Shown: positions 7,386 through 15,634 of the stretch, one piece after another | How the letters are laid out: each line of letters opens with the position of its first letter | Position numbering within the stretch: position 1 is the first letter of the stretch | Source: Bradyrhizobium retamae | GTDB lineage: Bacteria > Pseudomonadota > Alphaproteobacteria > Rhizobiales > Xanthobacteraceae | DNA length: 64,000 nt | Direction: 5' to 3' | Assembly: GCF_001440415.1 (NCBI RefSeq) | Contig: NZ_LLYA01000181.1 | Coordinates: forward strand, 186,001 to 250,000 | Notes under the pieces: generated by a model | Told to the model about the DNA's origin: nothing | Seen by the model: only the letters and a program-made list of their open reading frames with translations | Database searches by the model: none | Position numbers and translations under genes: made by a program

Positions 7386-7781
7386 GTGAGGAACGAACCG
7401 ATCGTGGTCCTGGTCGTCGAGGACGATCAGTCGATCCAAGGTGTAATCGAGGAGGCTCTTTCGGACGGTGGTTTTGATGTGGCGATTGCGGCCACCGGCG
7501 AGGAGGCGGTCACGCTTCTGCAAGATCGACAGGACGAGTACCGCGCCTTGGTGACAGATATCAATCTCACAGGCCGGTTCAACGGCTGGGAAGTGGCCAA
7601 GCGCGCCAGAGAGGTGCATCCGCAGATGCCGGTTATCTACATCACCGGCGCGGCCGCCGATCAGTGGGCATCAAACGGGGTGCCTGACAGCATCCTCTTG
7701 AACAAGCCCTTTGCTCCCGCGCAGATCGCGACCGCCGTCGCCCAGCTTTTGAACCAAGCCCCTCCTGCCGCGCAGCAATAA
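7386..7781 (+). CDS. single-domain response regulator (receiver only)
   Basis: A CheY-like phosphoacceptor protein of 131 residues with no output domain. The acidic pair Asp13/Asp14, the phosphorylation site Asp58 (ALVTDINL), Thr in YITGAA and Lys107 (NKPF) are all in place. It starts with GTG 7386, preceded by GGGAG. No histidine kinase is nearby, so its partner must be elsewhere. Stand-alone receivers like this act in phosphorelays or as phosphate sinks. The neighbours are unrelated small proteins. Confidence 0.9.
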   Translation: MRNEPIVVLVVEDDQSIQGVIEEALSDGGFDVAIAATGEEAVTLLQDRQDEYRALVTDINLTGRFNGWEVAKRAREVHPQMPVIYITGAAADQWASNGVPDSILLNKPFAPAQIATAVAQLLNQAPPAAQQ

Positions 7782-8021
7782 ATCGATCATCTCATGACTT
7801 TTGTTATGGCGACTTGGCTGCATCAGCCGCACGCTTTGAGTGTCACCGTCATTCCACGGCAGGTATCGGTGATGAGAACGCCAGTTGCGCTTTTGCCAAT
7901 CCTCTAACGAGAGTGCCTGGTGCGAAAAGTCCGTCAAATCGAAGCTGCGTCCCGTGTGATCGAATGGCTTGGTCGCCGGTTGCGAGCGCCGTAAGCCCGC
8001 TTCGAGGGGAGGAATCACGTC

Positions 8022-8258
8022 ATGAATGACATGGAGGCGCAACTCGAAAGGCTGCGCACCGATGCGGAGGATTGCGCATTGATCAGCAAGCTGGCGACCA
8101 ATCCTCATAAACGTGAGTTGTTCGCAAGATTGGCCGATCACCTGGCCGTTCTGGCCGGCGAGGTCGAGCGCGCGATTGGTGAGCGAGGTCGCAAACGCGA
8201 AGCTCAGGGAAGACGGACAGCATTGATGTCAAAGTCGACCGGGCGATTGTGCGAGTAG
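8022..8258 (+). CDS. small hypothetical protein, AEDCALI family (copy 2)
   Basis: A 78-residue paralogue of the protein at 5995. AEDCALISKLA, KRELFARLADHL and AGEVERAI are conserved between them. The start at 8022 is fixed by GAGGGGAGGAAT upstream. It is predicted helical and cytosolic, with a single conserved Cys and a basic tail. No named domain. The two copies plus the relic at 4802 lie within 3.3 kb, consistent with tandem duplication followed by decay. Confidence 0.75.
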   Translation: MNDMEAQLERLRTDAEDCALISKLATNPHKRELFARLADHLAVLAGEVERAIGERGRKREAQGRRTALMSKSTGRLCE

Positions 8259-8592
8259 AATCCGTCGAATGATGTACAGGATGATCAAGCTGGATCAGCG
8301 AAACGGCCGCAAACGGACGTCGTCTTGGAAGAGGTGTGCCGCCTGGCGGACCACGCTCTGGCAAGCACATCGCCAGTCGACTCATTAAAGCTGCCAGACG
8401 GGGCAACGATACCCTGGACGGATTGAAATCCGTTGCCCAGCGTGCGCTGCAGGAGTTGTCGCGCTGCAAGTCTGCCTAGTGCCGGCGAGCTGCATAGGCG
8501 GGCACCCAGTGCACGTGCAATCCGCGGTAGATGCGGGTTCTGTCGCGGGCTAGCGATTGCCTTTTCCGTCGACCGGTTCCATACAGCTCCCC
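8259..8592. other. interval with no confident gene
   Basis: 334 bases. Two overlapping plus-strand frames here read protein-like for 35-40 codons, one ending LQELSRCKSA before the TAG at about 8480, but neither has a clear start or ribosome site. This may be a decayed small gene. Confidence 0.35.
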
Positions 8593-10941
8593 ATGACCGA
8601 ACCGTTATTGGGGCGTAGCCTCGACCGCCTTGAAGACGCGCGCTTCGTGCAGGGGCGCGGGCGCTACGTCGCCGATCTCGCGGCGCCAGACGCGCTTCAT
8701 GGCGTCGTCGTTCGCTCGCCGCACGCGCATGCACGCATCACCGCGATCGGCATCGAGGCGGCGCGCAGGATGCCCGGCGTCGCGGCCGTGCTCACGGGGG
8801 CCGAATTGGCATCCGACGACATCGGCCCGTTGCCGTGCGCGGTGACCAGTATCCCGATGACCACGCCGCTCGTGGTGCCGCTCTATCACGCGCTGGCGCG
8901 CGGCGTGGTGCGCCATGTCGGCGAGCCGGTCGCGTTCGTGGTCGCGGAAACAGTCGAAGCCGCGCGCGATGCCGCCGAGGCCGTCGTCGTCGACTATGAG
9001 CCGCTGCCACCGGTGGTCTCGATCGCAGCGGCGATTCTGCCTGATGCCCCCTCGATCTGGCCGGAGGCTACCGGCAACATCGCGTTCCAGTTCAACCGCG
9101 GCGAGGTCGGCCCGGTGGAAGCGGCGATCCGCGACGCCGCGCACGTCGTGCAATGCGAGCTGGTCAACAACCGCGTCGTCGCCGCGCCGCTGGAGACACG
9201 CGGCGCGATAGGGCAGCTCGATGCGGCGAGCGGCCGCCTGCACCTGATCGCCTCGGCCGCCGGCGCCCACGCCATCCGCGACCTGCTCGCCGACGGCGTC
9301 TTTTGTATCGGCCGGGAAAAACTCCGCGTCAGCATTCCCGATGTCGGCGGCGGCTTCGGGATGAAGAACGTGCTCTATCCGGAATGGGTGCTGGTGCTGT
9401 GGGCGGCGCGCCGCCTCGGCCGTCCCGTCACGTGGATCGGCGATCGCAGCGAGGACTTTACCGGCTCCGCGCATGGCCGCGACAGCATCATTAGGGCACG
9501 CCTGGCGCTCGATCGCGATGGCCGCTTCCTCGCGCTCGACACCAGGGTGTTCGCCAATCTCGGCGCCTATGTCTCGACGGTGGCGCCGGCCGTGCCCACC
9601 ATGGCGATGGCAAGCGCGATGGGCGGCGTCTACGACATTCCGCTGATCGCATTCGAGACCAAGGGCGTGTTCACCAATACGACGCCGGTCGATGCCTATC
9701 GCGGCGCCGGCAAGCCGGAGGCGAACTATCTGATCGAGCGCTGCATCGATATTGCAGCCCACCAGCTCGGAATGGATGCGCTGAAGCTGCGGCGCAAGAA
9801 CATCATGCGTCGCTTCCCTTACAGCAGCGCGATGGGGCTTTCGGTCGAGCAGGGCAGCTTTGCCCACGCGATCGATCACGCCGCCGCTTCCGCTGAGGGT
9901 TTCAAGGCGCGCCAGAAAAGATCACGCAAGCTGGGCCGGCTGCGCGGCCTCGGGCTTGCCTGCTTTCTCGAGACAGCGCGCGGCCAGCCCAACGAAGTGG
10001 CGGAAGTGCAGTTCGGTGACGATGGCCTGATCGACCTGAAGGTCGGCACGCACTCCAACGGCCAGGGCCATGAGACCACCTACGCCCGGATCGCAGCCGA
10101 CGCGCTCGGCCTGCCGCTGGAGCGCTTCCGGTTTCGGCAGGGCGATACGGACGATCTCGATTCCGGCGGCGGCCATGGCGGCGCGCGCTCCATGCACCAG
10201 GGCGGCACCGCGCTGTTGATGGCGGCGGAAGGTCTGATCGAAAATGCGCGGCGGCTCGCTGCTCGCCTGCTGCAGGCCGGCGTGGATGCGGTTCAGTACG
10301 AAGCAGGCATGCTGCGCGTGGCTGCGACCGGGCAGGAGATCGGCCTCGATGAGGTGGCGCGCGCTTCCTATCAGCTAGCCGGCGAGGATCTCGCACCCGG
10401 CCTGGCGCACAGGGCGACCCATCTGTGCGACCGCTATACGTTTCCCAACGGCTGCCATGTCGCGGAAGTCGAGATCGACCCTGAGACGGGCGAGGTGAGG
10501 CTCGACCGCTACGTCATCTTTGATGATTACGGCCGCCTGCTCGATCGCCGACAGACGCTGGGGCAGGTGCATGGCGGCGTGGCGCAAGGCATTGGGCAGG
10601 CGTTGTTCGAGCACGCACTGTTCGACGCGGAGACAGGACAGATTCTCTCGGGCTCGCTGATGGATTATGCGCTGCCCCGCGCAGGCGATCTTCCCGCGTT
10701 CGAGGGCGATCTCACGCCTGATTTTCCAAGCCGTGCCAACCGGCTCGGCGTCAAGGGAAGCGGTCAGGCCGGCGCCATCGCAGCACCCGCCACCATCATG
10801 AACGCCGTGATGAACGCGCTGGCGCCGCTCGGCGTGCGTCATCTCGACATGCCCGCAACGCCTTCGCGCATCTGGCGCGCGATCCAGGCGGCAGAAGCGC
10901 GATCGCGTCAGCGCACGGACACCACGTCCGCCGATCAATAG
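8593..10941 (+). CDS. CoxL/XdhA-like molybdopterin-binding subunit, orphan
   Basis: Large subunit of a xanthine dehydrogenase / aerobic CO dehydrogenase-type molybdenum hydroxylase, 782 residues from ATG 8593 (MTEPLLGRSLDRLED). Family marks include GRGRYVADL near the N-terminus, DVGGGFGMKN, the loop AYRGAGKPEANY (as in form II proteins, not the AYRCSFR of true CO dehydrogenase), SNGQGHETTYA and GGGHGGARS. In the C-terminal active-site segment, GVKGSGQAGAI has Gln where the catalytic Glu of GVKGxGEAG is expected (codon CAG at about 10765). No [2Fe-2S] or FAD subunit gene is adjacent, so it either pairs with subunits elsewhere or is not a normal hydroxylase. The substrate is unknown. Confidence 0.9.
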   Translation: MTEPLLGRSLDRLEDARFVQGRGRYVADLAAPDALHGVVVRSPHAHARITAIGIEAARRMPGVAAVLTGAELASDDIGPLPCAVTSIPMTTPLVVPLYHALARGVVRHVGEPVAFVVAETVEAARDAAEAVVVDYEPLPPVVSIAAAILPDAPSIWPEATGNIAFQFNRGEVGPVEAAIRDAAHVVQCELVNNRVVAAPLETRGAIGQLDAASGRLHLIASAAGAHAIRDLLADGVFCIGREKLRVSIPDVGGGFGMKNVLYPEWVLVLWAARRLGRPVTWIGDRSEDFTGSAHGRDSIIRARLALDRDGRFLALDTRVFANLGAYVSTVAPAVPTMAMASAMGGVYDIPLIAFETKGVFTNTTPVDAYRGAGKPEANYLIERCIDIAAHQLGMDALKLRRKNIMRRFPYSSAMGLSVEQGSFAHAIDHAAASAEGFKARQKRSRKLGRLRGLGLACFLETARGQPNEVAEVQFGDDGLIDLKVGTHSNGQGHETTYARIAADALGLPLERFRFRQGDTDDLDSGGGHGGARSMHQGGTALLMAAEGLIENARRLAARLLQAGVDAVQYEAGMLRVAATGQEIGLDEVARASYQLAGEDLAPGLAHRATHLCDRYTFPNGCHVAEVEIDPETGEVRLDRYVIFDDYGRLLDRRQTLGQVHGGVAQGIGQALFEHALFDAETGQILSGSLMDYALPRAGDLPAFEGDLTPDFPSRANRLGVKGSGQAGAIAAPATIMNAVMNALAPLGVRHLDMPATPSRIWRAIQAAEARSRQRTDTTSADQ

Positions 10942-11006
10942 TTCTGATCGTCCTTCCCTAATCACAGCAAGGTGACGAATGAGTTGATGACGGGTTTGCC
11001 TCTTGC

Positions 11007-11036
11007 TTGACATGCAGGTATTTACCTGCATATTAT
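11007..11036 (+). promoter_or_regulatory. sigma-70-type promoter with operator in the spacer
   Basis: TTGACA (11007-11012) and TATTAT (11031-11036) are separated by 18 bases. The spacer is exactly a perfect palindrome, TGCAGGTA-TT-TACCTGCA (11013-11030). The ArsR-family gene starts 21 bases downstream, so autorepression by occlusion of RNA polymerase is the simple reading. Confidence 0.82.
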
Positions 11037-11057
11037 GTTCTTCATAGAGTGAGATCG

Positions 11058-11372
11058 ATGCAGGCCGACAAGGTTTTCAAAGCGCTGGGCGACCCGACAC
11101 GCAGAAAGCTGCTTGATCTTCTCTGTGAAAAGAACGGGCAGACGCTCGGCCAGCTTTGCGAAAACCTGGACATGGCCCGGCAATCCGCCACGCAGCACCT
11201 CGAAATCCTGGAGGCGGCCAATCTGGTGAGCACGGTCAGGCGCGGCCGGGAAAAGTTGCACTTCATCAACCCGGTGCCGCTTCATGAGGTCTACGAGCGG
11301 TGGGTGCGGAAATTCGAACGACAGCGGCTCAGCCTGCTGCACGATCTGAAGAAAGAACTCGAAGGAGAATGA
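11058..11372 (+). CDS. ArsR-family transcriptional regulator (module 1)
   Basis: A winged-helix repressor of 104 residues. FKALGDPTRRKLLDLL is the classic ArsR start. The recognition-helix segment ARQSATQHLEILEAANLV and the beta wing RRGREKLHFIN follow. No Cys pair is seen at the usual metal-binding positions, so it belongs with the SdpR/YczG-like members that partner SRPBCC proteins rather than with metal sensors. ATG 11058 follows the strong promoter and its 18-bp palindromic operator. The gene overlaps or abuts the SRPBCC gene next to it, and the pair with the following GFA protein forms one operon. Confidence 0.9.
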   Translation: MQADKVFKALGDPTRRKLLDLLCEKNGQTLGQLCENLDMARQSATQHLEILEAANLVSTVRRGREKLHFINPVPLHEVYERWVRKFERQRLSLLHDLKKELEGE

Positions 11373-11374
11373 CA

Positions 11375-11839
11375 ATGACCAAAGAGACGACCAGCTTTGT
11401 CTACGTGACCTATATTCGCTCGACGCCGGAAAAGGTGTTCGAGGCCATCACGAAACCGGACATCGCAAGGCGATACTGGGGCCACGAGAACGTCTCTGAC
11501 TGGAATCCCGGATCGAAATGGGAGCACGTCCGCGCCAATGATCAACGGACCGTCGAACTGGTCGGCAAGGTCGTTGAGGTCTCGCCACCAACCCGTCTCG
11601 TCATCACCTGGGCGAATGCGTCGCAGGCCTCCGATCCTTCCGCCTACAGCCGGGTGACGTTCGAGACCGAGGAATACGAGGACATGGTCCGGCTGACGGT
11701 CACACATGACGAACTCGCAGCCGGCAGCGGGATGGCGAACGGCATCAAGAAAGGTTGGCCGGTCGTGCTCGCCAGCCTGAAATCCTTGCTGGAAACCGGC
11801 CACGGCCTCGACGTCTTCGCCAAGCCGAAATCGGCCTGA
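11375..11839 (+). CDS. SRPBCC (AHSA1-like) domain protein
   Basis: A 154-residue START-like beta-grip protein (YIRSTPEKVFEAIT, WGHENVSDWNPGS, then KKGWPVVLASLKSLLE at the end). It is predicted to bind a hydrophobic small ligand, or to resemble Aha1-type chaperone activators. Two starts compete: ATG 11369 overlaps the ArsR stop as ATGA but sits too close to AAGGAG, while ATG 11375 has proper spacing and was chosen. The ArsR-SRPBCC pairing is widespread in bacteria, and the ligand or function is mostly unknown. Confidence 0.87.
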   Translation: MTKETTSFVYVTYIRSTPEKVFEAITKPDIARRYWGHENVSDWNPGSKWEHVRANDQRTVELVGKVVEVSPPTRLVITWANASQASDPSAYSRVTFETEEYEDMVRLTVTHDELAAGSGMANGIKKGWPVVLASLKSLLETGHGLDVFAKPKSA

Positions 11840-11870
11840 TCTCTTGCAGGTCAATCAGAAGGAGAATGCC

Positions 11871-12287
11871 ATGACCAAGCCCTTTATCGGCGGGTGTGCG
11901 TGCGGCGCGATCCGTTTTGAGACGAGCAGCGCACCTCTCGTCGAGAGCCACTGCCAATGCCGCGATTGCCAGAAACGAAGCGGCACGGGCCATGGATCCT
12001 ACCTGGTCTTCCCCCGGCGAGCCGATGTGACAATTACCGGCGAAGCGAAAGAATGGCGGGTGGCGGACGACAATGGGAATGAAAAGGTCCACGCCTTCTG
12101 CCCGACCTGTGGAACGCCGGTTTACCTGACATTCGTCGCCAAGCCGGAGCCGATAGCGGTCCACGCGACCAGCCTGGACGACCCAAGCCAATTCAATCCG
12201 CAACTGATCACGTACGGCATCCGCGGCCATGCCTGGGACATAATGGATTCCTCGTTGCAGAAGTTCGAGCGAATGCCGCCCGGATAA
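11871..12287 (+). CDS. GFA/CENP-V fold zinc-binding protein
   Basis: A 138-residue protein of the glutathione-dependent formaldehyde-activating enzyme-like family. It has the zinc-ligand Cys pattern: GGCACGAIRFE at the N-terminus, HCQCRDCQK, then FCPTCGTPVY. Members may add glutathione to small electrophiles, but most are uncharacterised. It begins at ATG 11871 with AAGGAG upstream, 31 bases after the SRPBCC gene, and is read as the third gene of the ArsR-SRPBCC-GFA operon. It is not a substitute for a full detoxification pathway, as no S-hydroxymethylglutathione dehydrogenase lies nearby. Confidence 0.88.
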   Translation: MTKPFIGGCACGAIRFETSSAPLVESHCQCRDCQKRSGTGHGSYLVFPRRADVTITGEAKEWRVADDNGNEKVHAFCPTCGTPVYLTFVAKPEPIAVHATSLDDPSQFNPQLITYGIRGHAWDIMDSSLQKFERMPPG

Positions 12288-12320
12288 TTTCGCGGGGAGA
12301 GGTATACGAAATTGCCTGAA

Positions 12321-12586
12321 CCTAAGCATGATGATTTTTGGTTAGATCGATTGCCGCAGACGCGCTTCACCTCTCCCGCTTGCGAGGGAGGTCGGCGCGA
12401 AACGCCGGGTGGGGCTCTCTCCACTCGGGCAGTATCGCCCGCGGAGGCACCCCCGCCCATAGCCGATGCTCCGCATCGGCGTTCTTAAACTAAGGACGGC
12501 GGGCATGGGCCGCCTATGCCTCCCCCGGGCGGGAGAGGGAGCGCACCTTCTTCGTGGTCGCGATTCAACTAATCATCATGCTCTAG
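12321..12586. repeat. MITE-like element with terminal inverted repeats
   Basis: A non-coding, GC-rich block flanked by imperfect inverted repeats: GCATGATGAT at 12326-12335 and its complement at 12572-12581, with longer imperfect matching on both sides. Inside are several stem-forming motifs (CTCTCCCGC with GGGAGAG, CGGCGCGAAACGCCG). It fills most of the 448-base gap between the GFA and SRPBCC genes. Confidence 0.6.
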
Positions 12587-12735
12587 TCGCGATGCGACCG
12601 GAATCCGCGAGCGGCTTCCGCCCATACGGGTGACGATCGCTCTCGCAGAGAGAGCAGTTGCCGTGTACAGGTAGGTGCGCGGCGGCGTGTGCTGTAAGCT
12701 CGCGAATCCGCGAACGACAAGAAAAAGGAGACGGC

Positions 12736-13215
12736 ATGAGCCCCAAGCCCACCGGCCACGTTCGTGGCAACGATCTGATCCTCACGCGCACGTTCCGCGC
12801 ACCCATCGATGACGTCTGGACGAGCGTGACGAAGTCCGAGAACACCGCGCTCTGGTTCGGCAGTTGGGAAGGCGACGCCGGCCCGGGCAAGATCGTGCGG
12901 CTGCAACTGGTCCATGAGAAGGGCCAGCCGTGGACCAACGTGACGATCGAAGAATGCGAGGCGCCGCGCCGCCTAGTCGTCACGATGAAGGATGACTACG
13001 GCGAGTGGCGCATCGAGCTGACGTTGACGCAGACGGACGACACGACCGAGCTGCGCTTTGTGCAGCACCTGAGCGACCGGAAACTCGCGGGCGACGTAGG
13101 GCCTGGCTGGGAGTACTACCTCGACATGCTGGTCGCCGCGCGTGAAGGCAAGGCGCTGCCGTCCTTCGAAGATTACTACCCGTCGCAGAAGGCACACTAC
13201 CTGGAAGGCGGATAG
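12736..13215 (+). CDS. SRPBCC (AHSA1-like) domain protein, third copy
   Basis: A 159-residue START-like protein: LILTRTFRAPIDDVWTSVT, WFGSWEGDAGPG, then FVQHLSDRKLAGDVGPGW. The start at ATG 12736 has AAGGAG six bases upstream. It is not directly next to an ArsR gene, being separated from module 1 by the MITE-like repeat, but may once have been part of it. The other SRPBCC proteins here are at 11375 and 17215, and they are diverged rather than recent duplicates. A ligand or target is not evident. Confidence 0.87.
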   Translation: MSPKPTGHVRGNDLILTRTFRAPIDDVWTSVTKSENTALWFGSWEGDAGPGKIVRLQLVHEKGQPWTNVTIEECEAPRRLVVTMKDDYGEWRIELTLTQTDDTTELRFVQHLSDRKLAGDVGPGWEYYLDMLVAAREGKALPSFEDYYPSQKAHYLEGG

Positions 13216-13444
13216 ACGATCGGCACGTCGCAAGCTGGACAAAAACGTGTGTGTGGAGGCGCTGGCCAGCGTGTACTTGACCCGGTTGCGTGGACACCTT
13301 TTCCGTTGAGGGAGGAGTTCCATGCCTCGGCGTCGATCGCCGTAGCAGGCGGAGTTTCGCAGTCAGATGGTTAATCTGGTCCGATCCGGTCGGACATCCA
13401 TCTCGCCGCCACCGTCATCGCATCACCATGAATCCCAACAGGCC

Positions 13445-13807
13445 TTAGTACAGCCGCATCGGCAGCGGCAACTGGATGTCCTGATAGCGACCCTCGTAGC
13501 GATCGACAAAATCCTGCAGGAAAAACGGAATGTCGCGTAGCTGGAGGTCGCAGCGTCGCCGCAGCTCGTGCGCGACTTCCACCGAAGCGTCACGACACCA
13601 CCCCGCGGCGATGTTGAAAGCAACCACCCGGATCGGATTGGTGTACTGGCCGGTGAGCAGGTACATTACAACCGGCTCGAATCCCGGGCTCTCGGAACTG
13701 ACTTCTGCCCAGACCCGGCCGTGCTCGCGGGAGTCATGCTCGACGATATAGACGTTGTGCTCGTCACCGTGTGGCACAATCGACGGACCCGAGCCGGCGG
13801 TACGCAT
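13445..13807 (-). CDS. conserved hypothetical protein (GPSIVP family)
   Basis: A 120-residue soluble protein starting MRTAGSGPSIVPHGD, with VVMYLLTGQYTNPIRVVAF, ELRRRCDLQLRD and a C-terminal QLPLPMRLY. From memory, close relatives are frequent in Bradyrhizobium and begin at the same Met, which is why 13807 is preferred over the longer frame from 13954. GGGAG lies seven bases upstream. No named domain was recognised. It converges with the SRPBCC gene at 12736 and its neighbours give no functional clue. Confidence 0.72.
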   Translation of the reverse strand: MRTAGSGPSIVPHGDEHNVYIVEHDSREHGRVWAEVSSESPGFEPVVMYLLTGQYTNPIRVVAFNIAAGWCRDASVEVAHELRRRCDLQLRDIPFFLQDFVDRYEGRYQDIQLPLPMRLY

Positions 13808-14103
13808 CAACAACTCCCGGACTGCAGAACGGGGAATCAAGCCCGCTTTTTTCGATTCGTTCCATATCGGGCCGATAGGCGGACGGCCGCACAGCGCACC
13901 GCTGTTCTTGCCATCGCAAGCACGCGCCGCGGCTGCGTTCCGGCACAGGAACATTTAGCAGGGTCGTGACTTCACTACTGTGTCATGCAGCCGACGTAGA
14001 AGACGGACATGGCGGTGAGGAAGCCAGCCCGAAAAAAGCGACCGCGAAGCTCAAAGGCGTACGGATCGAGCGAAAGGCGGCCCAACATTAAGGAACAGTC
14101 CTC

Positions 14104-14334
14104 ATGCCGCGTTACTTCTTCAACGTGTATCACGACAGGGCAGAACTCGATAAAGAAGGCGAGGAACTGCCCGATCTGCAAGCCGCCTGGCGGGAGGCGA
14201 TCGTGACGGCGGGGCAGATCATCCAGGATCTCGATGGGAGGCTGCGTCCGGGCAAGGACTGGCGGATGGAGGTCACCGACGAATTCGCAAATCCGCTGTA
14301 CGTCATTCACGTCTGCGCCGACAAATCCAGATAG
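14104..14334 (+). CDS. DUF6894-type small protein
   Basis: A 76-residue protein starting MPRYFFNVYHDR with EEGEELPDLQAAWREA-like spacing and ending in a short beta segment (NPLYVIHV). This matches the DUF6894 family of Rhizobiales, whose function is unknown. ATG 14104 follows AAGGAACAG. It is soluble with no Cys motif, and stands alone between the hypothetical gene at 13445 (opposite strand) and the basic protein at 14352 (opposite strand). Confidence 0.8.
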   Translation: MPRYFFNVYHDRAELDKEGEELPDLQAAWREAIVTAGQIIQDLDGRLRPGKDWRMEVTDEFANPLYVIHVCADKSR

Positions 14335-14351
14335 GCCGGAAGACCGCAGCG

Positions 14352-14555
14352 CTATTTCGGGCGCTGCAATCCAGGCGACGTCAGCCAGCGTTCGATGACC
14401 GCTGCCGACTCGGTCGCGACCGCCGCCCGTATCAAGCGATCACGCTCCTGTCCTGGCGGTGAGCTCTCGGCCTTTTCGCGGGCGCGAAAGGCAAGTTGCT
14501 TGAGGCGCTCCTGAAGCGGAAGTGCCGGGCGGCTGCGATTACGCTTTTTCTTCAT
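14352..14555 (-). CDS. small basic helical protein (SSPPG-WLTS family, copy 2)
   Basis: A 67-residue protein paralogous to 6277-6477, sharing SSPPG, RLIR, and WLTSxGLxxP. The N-terminus is strongly basic (MKKKRNRSRP). ATG 14555 is well supported by AAGGAGAT upstream and by the paralogue. It is divergent from the Crp/Fnr gene, whose EcfG promoter starts only 66 bases away, so the two may share stress control. Function unknown. Confidence 0.75.
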   Translation of the reverse strand: MKKKRNRSRPALPLQERLKQLAFRAREKAESSPPGQERDRLIRAAVATESAAVIERWLTSPGLQRPK

Positions 14556-14620
14556 GGACGGATCTCCTTGCTGGCTTCGACCCTCCCACGTCTCGGCAAT
14601 CCTATCCTTAACCTTTGTTT

Positions 14621-14646
14621 GGAACCGGCATCGGGCAGGTTTCGTT
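14621..14646 (+). promoter_or_regulatory. EcfG (general stress) promoter, consensus match
   Basis: GGAACC (14621-14626), 16 bases, CGTT (14643-14646). This is a full match to the EcfG consensus. It lies 44 bases before the GTG start of the Crp/Fnr gene and rules out the TTG start at 14615. Confidence 0.72.
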
Positions 14647-14689
14647 CGTCTCAGAGGCAGGAGATCATTCAATCGAACAGGACAGGCGC

Positions 14690-15424
14690 GTGGATCGGGA
14701 TTCGGTAGTGGCAAGCTTGTTGCGGCGGCTCGAAACCGTCTCGAAACTCGATCCGGCCGACATTGCCGCGATCCGTTCGCTTCCGATTGCAGTTCGTCAC
14801 TGGGCAGGCGCAAGAGCAATCGTATCTGACGGCGAACGTCCGTCGGAATGCTGTCTGATCATCGAGGGCTTCTGTATCCGCTCCAAATCGACGGAGGCCG
14901 GCCAGCGGCAAATTCTCTCGATCCATATCCCCGGCGATATTCCCGACCTTCAGAGCTTGCACCTGCACAGGATGGATCATGATCTCTCCACGCTGGTCCC
15001 CTCGACGCTGGGGTTCATCAGCCATGCTTCGCTGCGAACCCTGACGCATGCGAGACCCAATGTCGCGGATGCGCTCTGGCGCGACACCTTGATCGATGCC
15101 GCGATATTTCGGGAGTGGATCGTCAATGTCGGCCAGCGGCCGGCGCCGGCCCGACTTGTCCATATCGCGCTCGAACTTCGCAGGCGCCTTCTTTCAGTCA
15201 GGGGAGGCACGGAGCCTGCCACGTTCGAATTCCCGCTTACCCAGGAGCAGATTGGCGAGGCGCTGGGCATCACGCCAGTGCATGCGAACCGCATCATCAG
15301 GCAACTGCGCGAGGACGGGATCGTCGACGTCAGCCGGGGGCAAGTGCACGTGCTCGACGAAACAAGGCTTGCGGAATTGGCGCAGTTTGACGACCGTTAC
15401 CTGCACCAGGATCCAGCCGCCTGA
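14690..15424 (+). CDS. Crp/Fnr-family transcriptional regulator
   Basis: A 244-residue regulator: an N-terminal cyclic-nucleotide-binding-like beta-roll (about 20-140; GARAIVSDGERPSECCLIIEG) and a C-terminal winged helix (about 165-235; EQIGEALGITPVHANRIIRQL). The four N-terminal Cys of FNR-type Fe-S sensors are absent, so an O2-sensing cluster is not expected. The start at GTG 14690 is chosen because the upstream EcfG promoter would otherwise lie inside the gene. An EcfG promoter would place it in the general stress regulon. Targets are unknown. Confidence 0.85.
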   Translation: MDRDSVVASLLRRLETVSKLDPADIAAIRSLPIAVRHWAGARAIVSDGERPSECCLIIEGFCIRSKSTEAGQRQILSIHIPGDIPDLQSLHLHRMDHDLSTLVPSTLGFISHASLRTLTHARPNVADALWRDTLIDAAIFREWIVNVGQRPAPARLVHIALELRRRLLSVRGGTEPATFEFPLTQEQIGEALGITPVHANRIIRQLREDGIVDVSRGQVHVLDETRLAELAQFDDRYLHQDPAA

Positions 15425-15634
15425 AGCGTCCGATCGTGCGGTGGCGGTGGTCCAGCCGCTGGTCCAGCCGCGCTTGGGTCGATCGACGCAGCGATTTTGT
15501 TCGCGTCATTGGAACGATTTAAACTCGGGAAAATTATGCAATCTGTGTCAGGGATAGACACATGAACTCGAGCGGCTGCCGATGCAGTCCCGTTACAGGG
15601 CGCATCGGCGACCGCTTTCTTTTAGCCGCAGGCC

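Noticed and set aside
8605..9879. 424-residue minus-strand open frame opposite the molybdenum hydroxylase gene
   Set aside because: It is antisense to a gene with strong family motifs and reads as an Arg/Asp-rich shadow of GC-rich coding DNA. No motif or ribosome site supports it.
14615..14690. TTG start for the Crp/Fnr gene
   Set aside because: It lies before a consensus EcfG promoter (14621-14646), so the transcript would begin after it. GTG 14690 was used.
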